Shown: positions 39,883-54,230, counted from the stretch's first letter. The stretch is 64,000 bases of DNA from Pandoraea sputorum (GCF_000814845.2 NZ_CP010431.2:3410001-3474000); one strand, 5' to 3'. The notes: generated from the sequence alone by a model not told the origin. Numbers and translations are program-made.

Positions 39883-40815
39883 TCACTCACCGGCCTGAAG
39901 TGCTGCGAGTTCGGCATCGTCGAATCCGGCCGCCCTGCGCGCCTCGAGATTGAACGGTCCGCGCAGGCGTGGCGCGCCGTACTGTGCAGCCAGCCGCGCG
40001 TACGTCTCGACCGGCTCGTAGCCCGCTCGCTCGCAGCCCCAGCGATACCAGCGATTGCCGATGGCGACATGTCCGATCTCGTCGCGCAGAATGATGTCGA
40101 GAATCGCCGCACCGGCCTTATCGCCTGCGCTGGAAAGCTTGGCCTTGATGGGCGGACTGGCGTCCAGACCGCGTGCTTCCAGCGTTCGCGGCACGAGCGC
40201 CAGACGCGCCAGCCAGTCGCCGGACGTGCGTCGCGCCATGTCCCAGAGCCCGTCGTGCGCAGGGAAACAGCCGTAGTCGTACTGATCGCCCAGCGTTCGC
40301 AGATGCGAGACGAGCAGCGAGAAGTGATACGCCTCCTCCGCCGCGACCTGAAGCCAGTCGTCGTAATAGGCATGCGGCAGGCCGTCGAAGCGCCACAGCG
40401 CGTCCAGTGCGAGATTGATGGCATTGAATTCGATGTGAGCAAGCGCGTGCAACAACGCGGCGCGCCCGTCCACGGATGTCACTGCCCGCTGCTTCAACTC
40501 TCTGGGCGAAACCAGTCGCGGCGTCGCCGGACGTCCCGGAATTCCGGCCTCTTGCTCACCGCCCTCAGACAGGAATCGACGCGCCGGATGCCAATGTGCC
40601 GCGCCATCGCGAACGGCATCGCGCAGCGTGGTGACGCCCGAGGCCTTCTCGAATGGATCGCAGACGCGCAGCAGATCGAGTGCGCGTTCGCGCGCGCAGC
40701 CAGACACATCGGCCGACGACGGCACCAGGGCGGAGGCAGAGGAAATTTCGACGGACTTGCCGGAAACGGCGTGGCGCGCGGCATTGGCGCCGGGTGCAGG
40801 AGTGAAATCGGCCAT
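39883..40815 (-). CDS. DUF455 family ferritin-like protein
   Basis: A 310-residue protein with a ferritin-like helical core: HALAHIEFNAINLALDALW, EEAYHFSLLVSHL and RDEIGHVAIGNRWY supply Glu and His residues in the pattern of a di-iron centre (E-x2-H and DE-x2-H). DUF455 members often sit in tRNA or membrane contexts but have no agreed reaction; some relatives are tRNA-modifying di-iron enzymes. It diverges from the carbonic-anhydrase gene with 49 bp between starts. Confidence 0.87.
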   Translation of the reverse strand: MADFTPAPGANAARHAVSGKSVEISSASALVPSSADVSGCARERALDLLRVCDPFEKASGVTTLRDAVRDGAAHWHPARRFLSEGGEQEAGIPGRPATPRLVSPRELKQRAVTSVDGRAALLHALAHIEFNAINLALDALWRFDGLPHAYYDDWLQVAAEEAYHFSLLVSHLRTLGDQYDYGCFPAHDGLWDMARRTSGDWLARLALVPRTLEARGLDASPPIKAKLSSAGDKAGAAILDIILRDEIGHVAIGNRWYRWGCERAGYEPVETYARLAAQYGAPRLRGPFNLEARRAAGFDDAELAALQAGE

Positions 40816-40864
40816 GACGTTACAATAGCGGTTTCGTCGATTTTAACCGCGAACCGAAGCCGCC

Positions 40865-41389
40865 ATGCCGATCTATAAACTTGGAGACAAGACCCCGCAG
40901 ATCCACGAGAGTGCTTTCGTGGCCGACACCGCCACCATCATCGGCGAGGTGATTCTCGCGGAGAACAGCAGCGTGTGGCCGGGCGTGGCAATTCGCGGCG
41001 ACAACGAACCGATCAAGGTCGGCGTCGGCACCAACGTGCAGGAAGGCGCTGTGCTGCATGCCGATCCGGGTTACCCGCTCACGCTGGCCGATGGCGTCAG
41101 TATCGGCCATCAGGCCATGCTGCACGGCTGCACCGTCGGCGAGAATTCGCTGATCGGCATTCAGGCCGTACTACTCAACGGCGCCGTCATCGGCCGCGAC
41201 AGCCTGGTGGGCGCAGGCGCGCTGGTGACCGAGCGCAAGACATTTCCGGACCGTTCGCTGATTCTCGGCGTACCCGCCAAGGTCGTGCGCGAACTGACCG
41301 ATGAAGAAGTCGCCAATCTCAAGCGCAATGCCGACGGCTATGCGACGCGCCGGCAGGTTTTCAAGGAACAGCTGGTGCGCATCGGCTGA
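40865..41389 (+). CDS. Gamma-type carbonic anhydrase family protein
   Basis: A 174-residue left-handed beta-helix trimer subunit made of hexapeptide repeats. It begins MPIYKLGDKTPQIHESAFVAD. The three zinc histidines are in GAVLHADPG and SIGHQAMLHGCTVGE, at the usual spacing. It belongs to the YrdA/PaaY/CaiE group; carbonic anhydrase or CoA-ester thioesterase activity cannot be separated by sequence. The ribosome site is not obvious but the start fits the family exactly. Confidence 0.93.
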   Translation: MPIYKLGDKTPQIHESAFVADTATIIGEVILAENSSVWPGVAIRGDNEPIKVGVGTNVQEGAVLHADPGYPLTLADGVSIGHQAMLHGCTVGENSLIGIQAVLLNGAVIGRDSLVGAGALVTERKTFPDRSLILGVPAKVVRELTDEEVANLKRNADGYATRRQVFKEQLVRIG

Positions 41390-41656
41390 AGGCACGTCCG
41401 GCAGTGGCGCGCGCAGCCAGGCGGGAGCGCGAGCGTTCGCTGCCGACGTGTTGAAAATGCGGCGCGCGCCCCCAGATATCGCAACATTGACGCGCCAATC
41501 GTCGGCGATTGCGCTCTGATGGGTCCTCAGGAACGAGCGAATGCAGGGACACTTGTGCGATTAGTGCACTAAATGGCCCTCGATGTCCGCCAGGCATATC
41601 GCGCCCACCGACCCACAGCACCGACCGCCGTTGCCGCATTTTTCAGGAATTCGACC

Positions 41657-42592
41657 GTGTCCGACCAACTTCAGAAATTCATGTTCGACGCCGCCCCAGT
41701 GCGCGGCGAATACGTCAGCCTCGACGCCACCTGGCGCGCTGTGCTGGAGCGTCACGACTACCCCGCCCCCGTACGCAACCTGCTCGGCGAAATGATGGCC
41801 GCGGCTGCGCTGCTGACCGCGAACGTCAAATTCGACGGTGCGCTGATCCTGCAACTGCACGGTGACGGCCCGGTCAGCATGGTGGTCGTGGAATGCAATG
41901 CCGACCTCACGATGCGCGCCACCGCGAAGTACAGCGGCGAGATCCCGGAAGACGCGTCGCTCAAGTCGATGCTCAACGTGAACGGCCGCGCCAGCTTCGC
42001 CATCACGCTCGATCCGCGCGTGAAGCAACCGGGCCAGCAGCCGTATCAGGGCGTGGTGCCGCTGTCGGACGAACACGGCCCGCTGCCCGACATGGCGTCG
42101 GTACTTGAGCATTACATGCACCATTCGGAACAGCTCGACACGCGCCTTTGGCTGGCCGCAGACGAAGACCACGCGGTCGGCGTTCTGCTGCAAAAGCTAC
42201 CGGGCCATGGCGGCACGGCTGGTAGCGGCGCCGAACGCGCGCCCGAGGAAGACGAGGACACGTGGAATCGCGTCTGCCATCTCGGCAATACGCTCAAACG
42301 CGACGAAATGCTGAGCACGGACCGCGAGACGATGCTGCATCGCCTGTTCTGGGAAGAAACGGTGCGTGTGTTCGACCCGCTGCCCACGGCGTTTCGCTGC
42401 ACGTGCTCGCGTGAGCGGGTTTCCAACATGCTGCGCACGTTGGGCGAAGCCGAAGTCATGAGCGTGTTCGACGAACGGCCCAGCCTCGACGTCGCTTGCG
42501 AATTCTGCCGTCAGACCTATCATTTCGACAAGGTCGACGCGGCCCAACTCTTCACCGAGCAGTCTCACGCCGCCCCGGCCGGGCAGCACTGA
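41657..42592 (+). CDS. hslO: 33-kDa redox-regulated chaperone Hsp33 (GTG start)
   Basis: A 311-residue holdase activated by oxidation and unfolding. The zinc switch is Cys248, Cys250 (CTCS) and Cys281, Cys284 (CEFC). The N-terminal dimer domain begins VSDQLQKFMFDAAPVRGEYV. I choose the GTG at 41657 because it gives the family N-terminus and has AGGA upstream; an ATG at 41573 would add 28 unconserved residues. A Gly/Glu-rich insertion (GSGAERAPEEDED) lies before the linker. The 267 bases upstream show nothing else of note. Confidence 0.95.
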   Translation: MSDQLQKFMFDAAPVRGEYVSLDATWRAVLERHDYPAPVRNLLGEMMAAAALLTANVKFDGALILQLHGDGPVSMVVVECNADLTMRATAKYSGEIPEDASLKSMLNVNGRASFAITLDPRVKQPGQQPYQGVVPLSDEHGPLPDMASVLEHYMHHSEQLDTRLWLAADEDHAVGVLLQKLPGHGGTAGSGAERAPEEDEDTWNRVCHLGNTLKRDEMLSTDRETMLHRLFWEETVRVFDPLPTAFRCTCSRERVSNMLRTLGEAEVMSVFDERPSLDVACEFCRQTYHFDKVDAAQLFTEQSHAAPAGQH

Positions 42593-42738
42593 AATACAGA
42601 TTTCCTGCGGCGCGCGGAACGCCCCGCGCGCCGGGGAATCTGAGTTCACATCCGGCGAGATGCGGAGCCGCCCCGCATCAAATGCCATTGCCCTCCGTCC
42701 ACGGATAGGACGGGACTACACCGGGTTATTGCGCCACC

Positions 42739-43182
42739 ATGCCCCGAGCCACCTCCGAAGCCTCCCCCGATTTCGCCCCATATGCCGCTCGCCCATGGCA
42801 AGCCGCAGCTTGCGCAACGGCATTGCTCGCCCTGACGTTTGCCACCGGCTGCGCGCAGTTGCAATTGCCGCCGCCCGATGCCCCTTCGGCACGGCTGCCG
42901 CAATCGCAGGCATCGCAGGAAGGGGCTCCCGCCATGACCGATGCGCAAAAGCAAGAGCTGACACGGCTGAACAAGCACATCTACGACGAGCAGGAATCCA
43001 CGATCGAGCGTGAGCGTGCCCAACGCGCGCTGAATGATGCCATCCGCAGCTACAACAGCAACGCCTACTTCTATGGCGGCTGGGGCAGCCCTGGTTGGTA
43101 CGGCCCCGGTTGGTACGGGCCGGGGTACGGGCCAGGATGGTACGGCCCGCGATCCTCGATTGGCGTGGGCATCGGCTTCTGA
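42739..43182 (+). CDS. Small lipoprotein with a Gly/Trp/Tyr/Pro-rich tail
   Basis: A 147-residue protein with a signal segment (ACATALLALTFATGC) and probable lipobox Cys, then a Pro/Gln/Ala linker and a charged helix (DAQKQELTRLNKHIYDEQES). The last 35 residues are repeats of GWYGP and GYGPGWYGP ending in IGVGIGF. Such tails occur in poorly characterised Burkholderiales envelope proteins. No strong ribosome site precedes the ATG at 42739. A bidirectional terminator follows at once. The function is unknown. Confidence 0.75.
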   Translation: MPRATSEASPDFAPYAARPWQAAACATALLALTFATGCAQLQLPPPDAPSARLPQSQASQEGAPAMTDAQKQELTRLNKHIYDEQESTIERERAQRALNDAIRSYNSNAYFYGGWGSPGWYGPGWYGPGYGPGWYGPRSSIGVGIGF

Positions 43183-43204
43183 ATAGCGGTTTCCGACGGT
43201 CAAT

Positions 43205-43236
43205 AAAAAAGCGCTCCCGAGGGAGCGCCTTTTTTT
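43205..43236. terminator. Bidirectional Rho-independent terminator
   Basis: GCGCTCCC (43211-43218) pairs with GGGAGCGC (43221-43228) around a 2-base loop, with A6 on the left and a T7 tract on the right. It serves the lipoprotein gene on the plus strand and the ftsB-like gene on the minus strand. Confidence 0.92.
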
Positions 43237-43287
43237 GTACTACGTCTGCGCCAGACTGCCGGTGACGGCAGCAGCGACAAGTGAGGC

Positions 43288-43713
43288 TCAGTGATGCTGC
43301 GCCTTGTGCGCCGACTGCGTCTTGCCCTTCGTCTGCGACGGTGGGGGCGGCGGCGCAGAGGCGACCGTCTTGTGAGCCGGTTCAGTCGACGAGACGAGCG
43401 GCGCGTCGGCACCGGAGGCACCTTGTGGCGCACCCGCCCCATCCGCACCGACGAATTGCACGAACAATTCGCCGTCCTTGACCATCCCCAACTCGAAACG
43501 AGCGCGTTCTTCGATCGCCGACGTGCCGTCCTGCAGATCCTGCACTTCGCCGGCAAGGCGATCGTTACGTTCTTTCAACTGCTCGTTCTTTTGCTGTTCG
43601 GCGCTCAGCTCGTCGCGCAGTTCGTGCACGTACAACCAACCACCGTGGCCGAACCAGAGCGGATACTGGATGACAACCAACAACGCCACCAGTACCAAGG
43701 TCACCATTCGCAT
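43288..43713 (-). CDS. ftsB: Cell division protein FtsB
   Basis: A 141-residue bitopic protein: a short N-terminus, one transmembrane helix ([18 protein letters not shown]) and a periplasmic coiled coil ([20 protein letters not shown]). The pattern LDD/QDG...[20 protein letters not shown] is the family signature that binds FtsQ and FtsL. The final 45 residues are a Pro/Ala/Ser tail longer than in E. coli. It follows eno, the standard linkage. The start at 43713 is chosen over an upstream in-frame Met at 43758. Confidence 0.94.
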   Translation of the reverse strand: MRMVTLVLVALLVVIQYPLWFGHGGWLYVHELRDELSAEQQKNEQLKERNDRLAGEVQDLQDGTSAIEERARFELGMVKDGELFVQFVGADGAGAPQGASGADAPLVSSTEPAHKTVASAPPPPPSQTKGKTQSAHKAQHH

Positions 43714-43786
43714 GCTTTCGCCTGGCAAGAATTCCGGGAAGGCGGGCCTGACGACCATCAGGCCCTAACTGCCCGGGGAAACGGAA

Positions 43787-46336
<2,550 letters not shown>

Positions 46337-46368
46337 GGGAACTCCTTGTTTCTCGCTCGCTGCGCGTC

Positions 46369-48171
<1,803 letters not shown>

Positions 48172-48313
48172 TCAGACCCCGCTCAGCACAAACCACTGCT
48201 GGCGCCAACGGCCAAACGTATTGCCCCCTTCGGCATTCATCTGACTCGCATCACGAAACGCACTCCCCCTGGCGGACGGCATGTAACCTCGAGACGCCGG
48301 GAACGCCCGGCCT

Positions 48314-49144
48314 TCAGGCGGCCAGCGGACGGCGATGCTCGCCACGCAATTCCGCGAGCATGTCGCTGATGGCCGCCGCCGTGTCCAGCGGACGCTCCAT
48401 CGGAAAAAGATGGGTGCCGGAGACATAACGCAGATGCGTGCCGACAATCCGGCGCGTCGCCCCGATCCCGGCCTGACGCAATTCGCGAGACTCGGTCCCC
48501 GCGAGGAAGCCGACTGGCACCGGCACGCCTCGCAGTGCGCGCACGGCGAGCAACGGTGGCAGCGTCAGATAGATCCGGTACTCGATCTCGCGCGCAAAGG
48601 CGAGACGCCGTGCTTCGCCCTCTCCCGTCGGCAACGTCCCGCAATCGATGTAATCGCGCAGCACGTCCGGATCCCAACTGGCGAACGCAGGTTTGCTCGC
48701 AAAATGCTGCCACGCACTTTCCCAGTCCGGCCATTGGTCGCGACGCTTCTTGGTCACCCCTGCGGGCGACATCCGTTCGTAAAGTCCCGTGAGCATGCCA
48801 AGACGAAGCATCTGAGTGCGCCAGCCCGGCGTCACAATAGGCGAGTCCACCATCACCACACCACGCACGCATTGAGGGGCTTTGAGTGCCGCCATGAGAC
48901 TCAGGAAGCCACCAAGCGAATGCCCGACAAGCCAGACCGGCTCGCCCCCATACTGACGCACCAGCGTGTCGACCAGTTCGTTGCGCAGATACCGCCAACC
49001 CGGCGTCACCGGATAACGCGGGTCATGCCCGATACGATCGATCGCGCGCACGTCGTACTCGTCGGCCAGCGCACCGAGCATCTTGCGATAGACCCCGGCC
49101 GGAAAGCCGTTGCCGTGCGAAAAATGGATGATGTCTCTTGTCAT
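48314..49144 (-). CDS. Alpha/beta hydrolase
   Basis: A 276-residue hydrolase beginning MTRDIIHFSHGNGFPAGVYR. The nucleophile elbow is WLVGHSLGGFLSL and the distal His is in VSGTHLFPMERPLDTA. The HGNGFPAG start and GTHLFPME end mark a lineage common in Burkholderiales and distinct from the hydrolase at 38814-39722. Substrate unknown. The 286 bases between it and pyrG show no gene. Confidence 0.86.
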   Translation of the reverse strand: MTRDIIHFSHGNGFPAGVYRKMLGALADEYDVRAIDRIGHDPRYPVTPGWRYLRNELVDTLVRQYGGEPVWLVGHSLGGFLSLMAALKAPQCVRGVVMVDSPIVTPGWRTQMLRLGMLTGLYERMSPAGVTKKRRDQWPDWESAWQHFASKPAFASWDPDVLRDYIDCGTLPTGEGEARRLAFAREIEYRIYLTLPPLLAVRALRGVPVPVGFLAGTESRELRQAGIGATRRIVGTHLRYVSGTHLFPMERPLDTAAAISDMLAELRGEHRRPLAA

Positions 49145-49359
49145 GGAATTCGTTGTCTTGGCGAGCGTGCGTCATGCACCATGGGACGCCAGCGCACGGT
49201 GTCGCACGCTTGTGCATCCGGCACGAGGATCAGGCCGCATGACATTCGCCGGTCCATTCTAGCTAACCGCTGCTTGAGTACCCGTAGAGGTTTCCGTCGA
49301 ATTGCCAGGCGGTGCCATCCGAAAAAGTGGGCACACCTGGCACAAGCCACCGCCACTTT

Positions 49360-52300
49360 TCAGGACGAATCAGGCGACAACGCGTGCCAGTAACGCCGAA
49401 AACTGGCACGGTAAGCCTGAGCCGTCATGCCGTCCGGCGTGCTGGAAAACCGAATCCCCCCGTGCGTCACGCTCTGCCAGATCGTCGCGCCGGCCGATCG
49501 ATAGCGCGCGACCACGGCCGGTTTCGGATGCCCGAAGCGGTTGCGATACCCCGCCTGAAACACCACGTGGGCTGGCGATACCGCGCTCACGAATGCCGAG
49601 GTCGACGATGTCAGGCTGCCGTGATGCGGGGCAAGCAGCAAGTCCGAACGCAGCGCCCGTCCATAGCGGGCCACCATCGTGCGTTCCTGTGCGCTTTCCG
49701 CGTCGGCCGCGAGCAGCGCGCTGTGCCGTCCGTTCGCAATTCGCAGCACGCAGCTCACACTATTGGGCCCCGCCCTCCCTCGACGGCCGTCACGCAACGC
49801 CGCCTCGTCCGGATGCAAAAAGCGGAAAGTGACACCCTCCCACTGCCACTGCTGCCCGGCAAGACAGGTGCGATGCGTTGCCGATGCGCGCCGAACCCGA
49901 TGACCATCGGGCAAGGACGACAGGACTTGCGCCTCAGGAAACGCTTGCAACACACTCAACGCTCCGCCGAAATGATCGTCATGTGCGTGGCTGACAACCA
50001 TCCGATCGAGCCGTGTTATCCCCATCGAGTGCAAGTATGGAACGATGACTCGCCGTCCCGCGTCGCTGCGCCGTCCCAGCGGCGGGCCGCTGTCGAACAG
50101 TAGCGTTCGCGTCGCGGTTTCGACCAGCACAGCGTTGCCCTGGCCGATATCGAGCATGGTCACGCGAAACTCGCCCGCTGACGGCCGTTGCGGGGACGCC
50201 AGCGCCGCCGGCCCCATAAGCGCCACCCCGGCAAGCCGTACGCCGATCACCCACCTCCTCGTCGCGGGAACCCACTGCGGCAGCGGTACGAGACAAACCA
50301 CCACGCCGGCGACGGCCACCATCTGCGCGCAAACCGGTGCGACCGGCGCTCGCCAGACCGCCCAAGGCAACGCCGCAAGCGTGCCCAGCCATTCCGCCAG
50401 CCAGGCGACCACCGTATGCGCAACAACGAGCGCCCAGTGCGCAAGACCGGGCGGCAACAGCAGGCTTGCGAGTGCGAGCGGCGTCACGATCAATGTCATC
50501 ACCGGAATGGCGACGGCGTTCGCCAGTGGCCCTAGCAAAGGCACCGCGCCGAACCACGCTAGCGTCAACGGGATCAGGCCGATGGTGACCGCATACTGTG
50601 CGCGGGCTGCAGGTGCCATCCTGCGGCATAGGGCAACGCCCAAGCGCCCCACCCAACCTGCGGCTCGCCAACCCGCCGGAGTACTGCTCGCCGCATCGAT
50701 CTTCAACGCGCCCGCCTTCGGCACCTCCAACGTCTCACCATCGGGCGTTGCGGCGATTGTCTCCAACCGCGTGGCGGCTCCGCGCTTCCCCCGGATGTCA
50801 TCGCCTTCGGTGGCCCGCGCACCGTCCAAGCGTCCGTTCGACGCCGAGAGCGCCCTGTCGCCTCGCCTCGCGGCCAACACGAGCGCCGCCACCGCACCGA
50901 ACGACAGCCACAGACCGGGCGTGACGACGGCCCACGGATCCAGCGTAACGACCACCGCCAGGGCCCACGCCAACGCATAAGAGGGTGCTGCGAATCGTCC
51001 CGTGAGCAACGCCAGCACAACAATGGCGACCATGCCAACGGCACGTCTCACAGGCACACCCCAGCCCGCAATCGCGCCATAAGCCACCGCTGCCAGCAAC
51101 CCTGCAACAGCCGCCGACTTCGGCGCTGGCCACCACAACGGCAAGCGCAATCGCGCAAAGCTCGCTCGACGCCACAGCCCGCCAACCATCACAGCGATCG
51201 CCCCGGCGACCAGCGAGACATGCAACCCCGAGATGGCCAATAAATGACTCACGCCGGTGTCGGCAAACATTTGCCAGTCGTCATCCGCGATATCGCCGCG
51301 CTCTCCCAGCGCCAACGCCATCAGCACGCCGCCATATCTCGCCGACGGGTCGAGGGCGACCCGAAAATCGTCTCGCAATCGCTCACGCCACGCCGCGAAT
51401 CCATACCCCGGCAACGGCCCCGCATGCAGTCGACGTGGACGAACGGCGCTCGCGAGCGCACCTTTGCCAAACGAGGTCCGCACGTATCCTGATGCCCGAA
51501 TGCCCCGAGTCAACGCCAACAATTCCGCATCGAAGCCGTGCCAGTTTGCGAAGCCGCGCGGCGCCTTGAGACGAACCGGTATTCGCCATTGCTCACCTGC
51601 GCGGGGCAACTGCCGTCCGGCCACCGTGCTCTGCGATGCATCGCCCGAGCCGACGCCGACGCCGACGCCAACGGCGCTGCGCGCCTCGCGTTTCCCGCTG
51701 AAGGGCGAGCGCATTGGCCAAACCAACTCGATGCGCTTCGGCACATGCACCGCACCACATGTCAAACCATCACTGCCTAAGCGCTCTGTCGGCGAAAGCG
51801 ATGCCCCTTCGCCATCGCCATTGCCACACCCCGACGACGCACCACATGCATTGCATTCACCGACGCGCGCATCGCCCGCTGCAATGGCGTGCGCGCTTGC
51901 GACATCGAAGACGAACCGCACACCGTCGCCCGTAGTGATGGGCAGCCCCGCCACCACGCCGGTCACCAGCACGTCTTGCCCCTCAAGCGCGGCAGGCAAG
52001 CTATCCCCGAGCCGCAAGTCCGCCCGATAGGCCGCCCAGGCGTATCCGCCCACGCCCGCACTCAGCGCGAACACCGTCACCGCAAGCCATCGCGGCCAGC
52101 CTTGATTCGCCGACACAGCGCCACACGGCAGTCGGTCATCAACATCACGAACGGCCAGTGCGACCGTGTCTCCGGGACGGCAACGCACGCCCGTCGCCCC
52201 CCACGGCTGTCCGTATGACCGGGCGCTCCCTGCCACCCAGATCACGCGCAGCGCACCCGCAACGAATACACACCCGGCAATGCCGAGCGCCACCGAAAAT

Positions 52301-52377
52301 CCCTGTCCCGTGGGCAGCGCCGAGGCTTGTTGCAGCCACCAGACGCCCGCCACCCAGGCGAGCAGCACCATTCTCAT
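49360..52377 (-). CDS. comEC: DNA internalization-related competence protein ComEC/Rec2
   Basis: A 1005-residue channel protein for DNA uptake, larger than usual (about 750-850). The N-terminal helices are followed by an OB-like domain enlarged by a Cys/Gly/Asp-rich insertion (about residues 170-205, GECNACGASSGCGNG). The ComEC core has GVSHLLAISGLHVSLVAG and many transmembrane helices. The C-terminal MBL domain starts TMLDIGQGNAVLVE and has the metal motif VVSHAHDDHFGG and LLLAPHHGSLTSS. It is the last gene of lolC-lolD-tatD-comEC. Natural transformation would need other genes not seen here. Confidence 0.94.
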   Translation of the reverse strand: MRMVLLAWVAGVWWLQQASALPTGQGFSVALGIAGCVFVAGALRVIWVAGSARSYGQPWGATGVRCRPGDTVALAVRDVDDRLPCGAVSANQGWPRWLAVTVFALSAGVGGYAWAAYRADLRLGDSLPAALEGQDVLVTGVVAGLPITTGDGVRFVFDVASAHAIAAGDARVGECNACGASSGCGNGDGEGASLSPTERLGSDGLTCGAVHVPKRIELVWPMRSPFSGKREARSAVGVGVGVGSGDASQSTVAGRQLPRAGEQWRIPVRLKAPRGFANWHGFDAELLALTRGIRASGYVRTSFGKGALASAVRPRRLHAGPLPGYGFAAWRERLRDDFRVALDPSARYGGVLMALALGERGDIADDDWQMFADTGVSHLLAISGLHVSLVAGAIAVMVGGLWRRASFARLRLPLWWPAPKSAAVAGLLAAVAYGAIAGWGVPVRRAVGMVAIVVLALLTGRFAAPSYALAWALAVVVTLDPWAVVTPGLWLSFGAVAALVLAARRGDRALSASNGRLDGARATEGDDIRGKRGAATRLETIAATPDGETLEVPKAGALKIDAASSTPAGWRAAGWVGRLGVALCRRMAPAARAQYAVTIGLIPLTLAWFGAVPLLGPLANAVAIPVMTLIVTPLALASLLLPPGLAHWALVVAHTVVAWLAEWLGTLAALPWAVWRAPVAPVCAQMVAVAGVVVCLVPLPQWVPATRRWVIGVRLAGVALMGPAALASPQRPSAGEFRVTMLDIGQGNAVLVETATRTLLFDSGPPLGRRSDAGRRVIVPYLHSMGITRLDRMVVSHAHDDHFGGALSVLQAFPEAQVLSSLPDGHRVRRASATHRTCLAGQQWQWEGVTFRFLHPDEAALRDGRRGRAGPNSVSCVLRIANGRHSALLAADAESAQERTMVARYGRALRSDLLLAPHHGSLTSSTSAFVSAVSPAHVVFQAGYRNRFGHPKPAVVARYRSAGATIWQSVTHGGIRFSSTPDGMTAQAYRASFRRYWHALSPDSS

Positions 52378-52421
52378 GACGTCACCACGTCATGTTTCGA
52401 CAGTCGCGCGACGCCTCAGCG

Positions 52422-53279
52422 TCAGCGCGATTGCCCGGGAGTGTTGGGGGAAATCAGAGAGAAGTTCGCGGCAGGACCGTCACCCGGCGTCATCGCCATG
52501 GCGCCGGACAAGCGTGGTAGCACGCGCCAGGCGTTGGCGCACGTCGCCTGAGACAACAGCTCAGGTGCTACGCCGCGCAGCTCAGCCAATACCTGTGCGA
52601 TGCGCGGCAATTCCACGGGGCTATTACGCTGCTTATAACGCCACTCCGGTGCAATGTCGGGCGCATCCGTTTCCAGCACGATGGCGTCCAGCGGCATATC
52701 CGCGGCCAGACGACGAATCTGCAAAGCGCGATCAAACGTCATCTGCCCACCGAACCCGAGGCAAAAACCGCGCTCGACGAACATGTCGGCCTGCTGACGA
52801 CTGCCATTGAATGCGTGGGCGATGCCGCCACGCGGCGTGAAGATCCGAAGCTGTTTGAGCAGGGCGTCCTGAGAGCGACGCACATGAAGAATGACCGGCA
52901 GATCGAAATCGCGCGCGATCTTCAGTTGCTCGACGTAGAAGAACTGCTGACGCTCCGGGTCGAGCGTCCGGACGAAGAAATCCAGCCCGATCTCGCCAAT
53001 GCCGACGAAGCGCGGATCCCCCATGGCAAGCTCGACCGCCCGGCGCAGCGTCGCGATGTCCTCGTCGCGTGCGCGCGGCGTGTAGAGCGGATGAATGCCC
53101 AACGCATACGCGCCGCCCGGAATGGCGCGGGCGGCGGCACGAGCCGCGTCGAACGTCGTGCATTCAACCGCGGGCACGACAAGCCCGACCACCCCCGCAG
53201 CGACGGTGTCGGTAATCACGGTGGTGCGGTCGGCATCAAACTCGGCCGCATCGAGATGGCAATGGGTATCGATCCACAT
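52422..53279 (-). CDS. TatD family metal-dependent hydrolase
   Basis: A 285-residue TIM-barrel metallo-hydrolase, with MWIDTHCHLDAAEF at the N-terminus, GIGEIGLDFF (Glu ligand), PVILHVRRSQDALL (His), GIAHAFNGSRQQAD (His) and LETDAPDIAPEWR (Asp). This matches the TatD/YcfH 3'-5' DNase group. The C-terminus is longer than usual by about 20 residues. It lies between lolD and comEC on the same strand. Confidence 0.93.
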   Translation of the reverse strand: MWIDTHCHLDAAEFDADRTTVITDTVAAGVVGLVVPAVECTTFDAARAAARAIPGGAYALGIHPLYTPRARDEDIATLRRAVELAMGDPRFVGIGEIGLDFFVRTLDPERQQFFYVEQLKIARDFDLPVILHVRRSQDALLKQLRIFTPRGGIAHAFNGSRQQADMFVERGFCLGFGGQMTFDRALQIRRLAADMPLDAIVLETDAPDIAPEWRYKQRNSPVELPRIAQVLAELRGVAPELLSQATCANAWRVLPRLSGAMAMTPGDGPAANFSLISPNTPGQSR

Positions 53280-53416
53280 GGTCAGGTGTCCTTAAGCGTC
53301 AATTCTACGGGGCGATGACAAGGCTCGCACGTCGTCGTTGTCGTGACCATCGGACAACACCGCATCATGGTCTAGGACGTTGCCGAAAATAGCGTTCGCG
53401 CGCCGACCCGAAAATG

Positions 53417-53447
53417 CAAAACGCCGGGGAAATCCCCGGCGCTTCTT
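53417..53447 (-). terminator. Terminator after lolD
   Basis: CGCCGGGG and CCCCGGCG (53422-53441) form a GC stem with a 4-base loop; on the minus strand TTTTGC follows. It lies 70 bases downstream of lolD and would separate the lolCD transcript from tatD-comEC, at least partly. Confidence 0.7.
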
Positions 53448-53504
53448 TATCCGCCATGTCCCGCAACGGTCAGCCTTGCACGACCCCACGCGACGTTACC
53501 GACC

Positions 53505-54230
53505 TTACGCGGACTCCAGAATCCCTTCGCGAAGACGCAAGGCGCGGTCGCAACGACGTGCCAGATCGATATCGTGCGTGACGATCACGAAGCTGGTCCT
53601 GAGCGTCTCCGACAACTCCAGCATGAGTTCGAACACCGTCTCGGCCGTGTGCCCGTCAAGGTTACCGGTCGGCTCGTCCGCCAGCACGCATGCCGGTTGC
53701 GTGACCAACGCTCGCGCCATCGCCACTCGCTGACGCTCGCCGCCCGACAGCTCCGACGGACGATGCTTCATCCGCGAACCCAGCCCGACACGTTCGAGCA
53801 TCACCTGCGCCGCGGCCCGTGCCTGCTCGGTCGGCAGACGGCGGATGCGCAGCGGCATGGCCACGTTATCCAGCGCGGAGAACTCGGCCAGCAAATGGTG
53901 AAACTGATAGACGAAGCCGAGCGACTGATTGCGCTGCGCGGTCTTGTCGCGCTCGCGCAGCGACGAAAACGGCTTGCCGAGCAACGACACCTCGCCGCGC
54001 GAAGGATCGTCGAGCCCGCCCAGCACATGAAGCAAAGTGCTCTTGCCGGAGCCCGATGCGCCGACGATCGCCACCTTCTCGCCCGGCGCAACATCGAGAC
54101 TCGCCCCGTTAAGCACCGTCACGTTCAACTGACCTTGCCTGAACGTCTTGTGCAGATCGCGAGCCCGCAACACAGGGCCGTCGTAAGCCAGATTCGGCAC
54201 CGGGGCCATCGATTGATTCGCGTTACTCAT
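53505..54230 (-). CDS. lolD: Lipoprotein-releasing system ATP-binding protein LolD
   Basis: A 241-residue ABC ATPase powering extraction of lipoproteins from the inner membrane. Walker A is [18 protein letters not shown], the signature is [15 protein letters not shown] and Walker B is [10 protein letters not shown]. The ATG at 54230 overlaps the lolC stop (lolC ends at 54223), so the two are coupled. An in-frame upstream extension to 54290 lies inside lolC and is not used. Confidence 0.96.
   Translation of the reverse strand: MSNANQSMAPVPNLAYDGPVLRARDLHKTFRQGQLNVTVLNGASLDVAPGEKVAIVGASGSGKSTLLHVLGGLDDPSRGEVSLLGKPFSSLRERDKTAQRNQSLGFVYQFHHLLAEFSALDNVAMPLRIRRLPTEQARAAAQVMLERVGLGSRMKHRPSELSGGERQRVAMARALVTQPACVLADEPTGNLDGHTAETVFELMLELSETLRTSFVIVTHDIDLARRCDRALRLREGILESA

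Noticed and set aside
41573-41656. An ATG that would extend Hsp33 by 28 residues
   Set aside because: The extension is unconserved and the GTG at 41657 gives the family N-terminus with a ribosome site.
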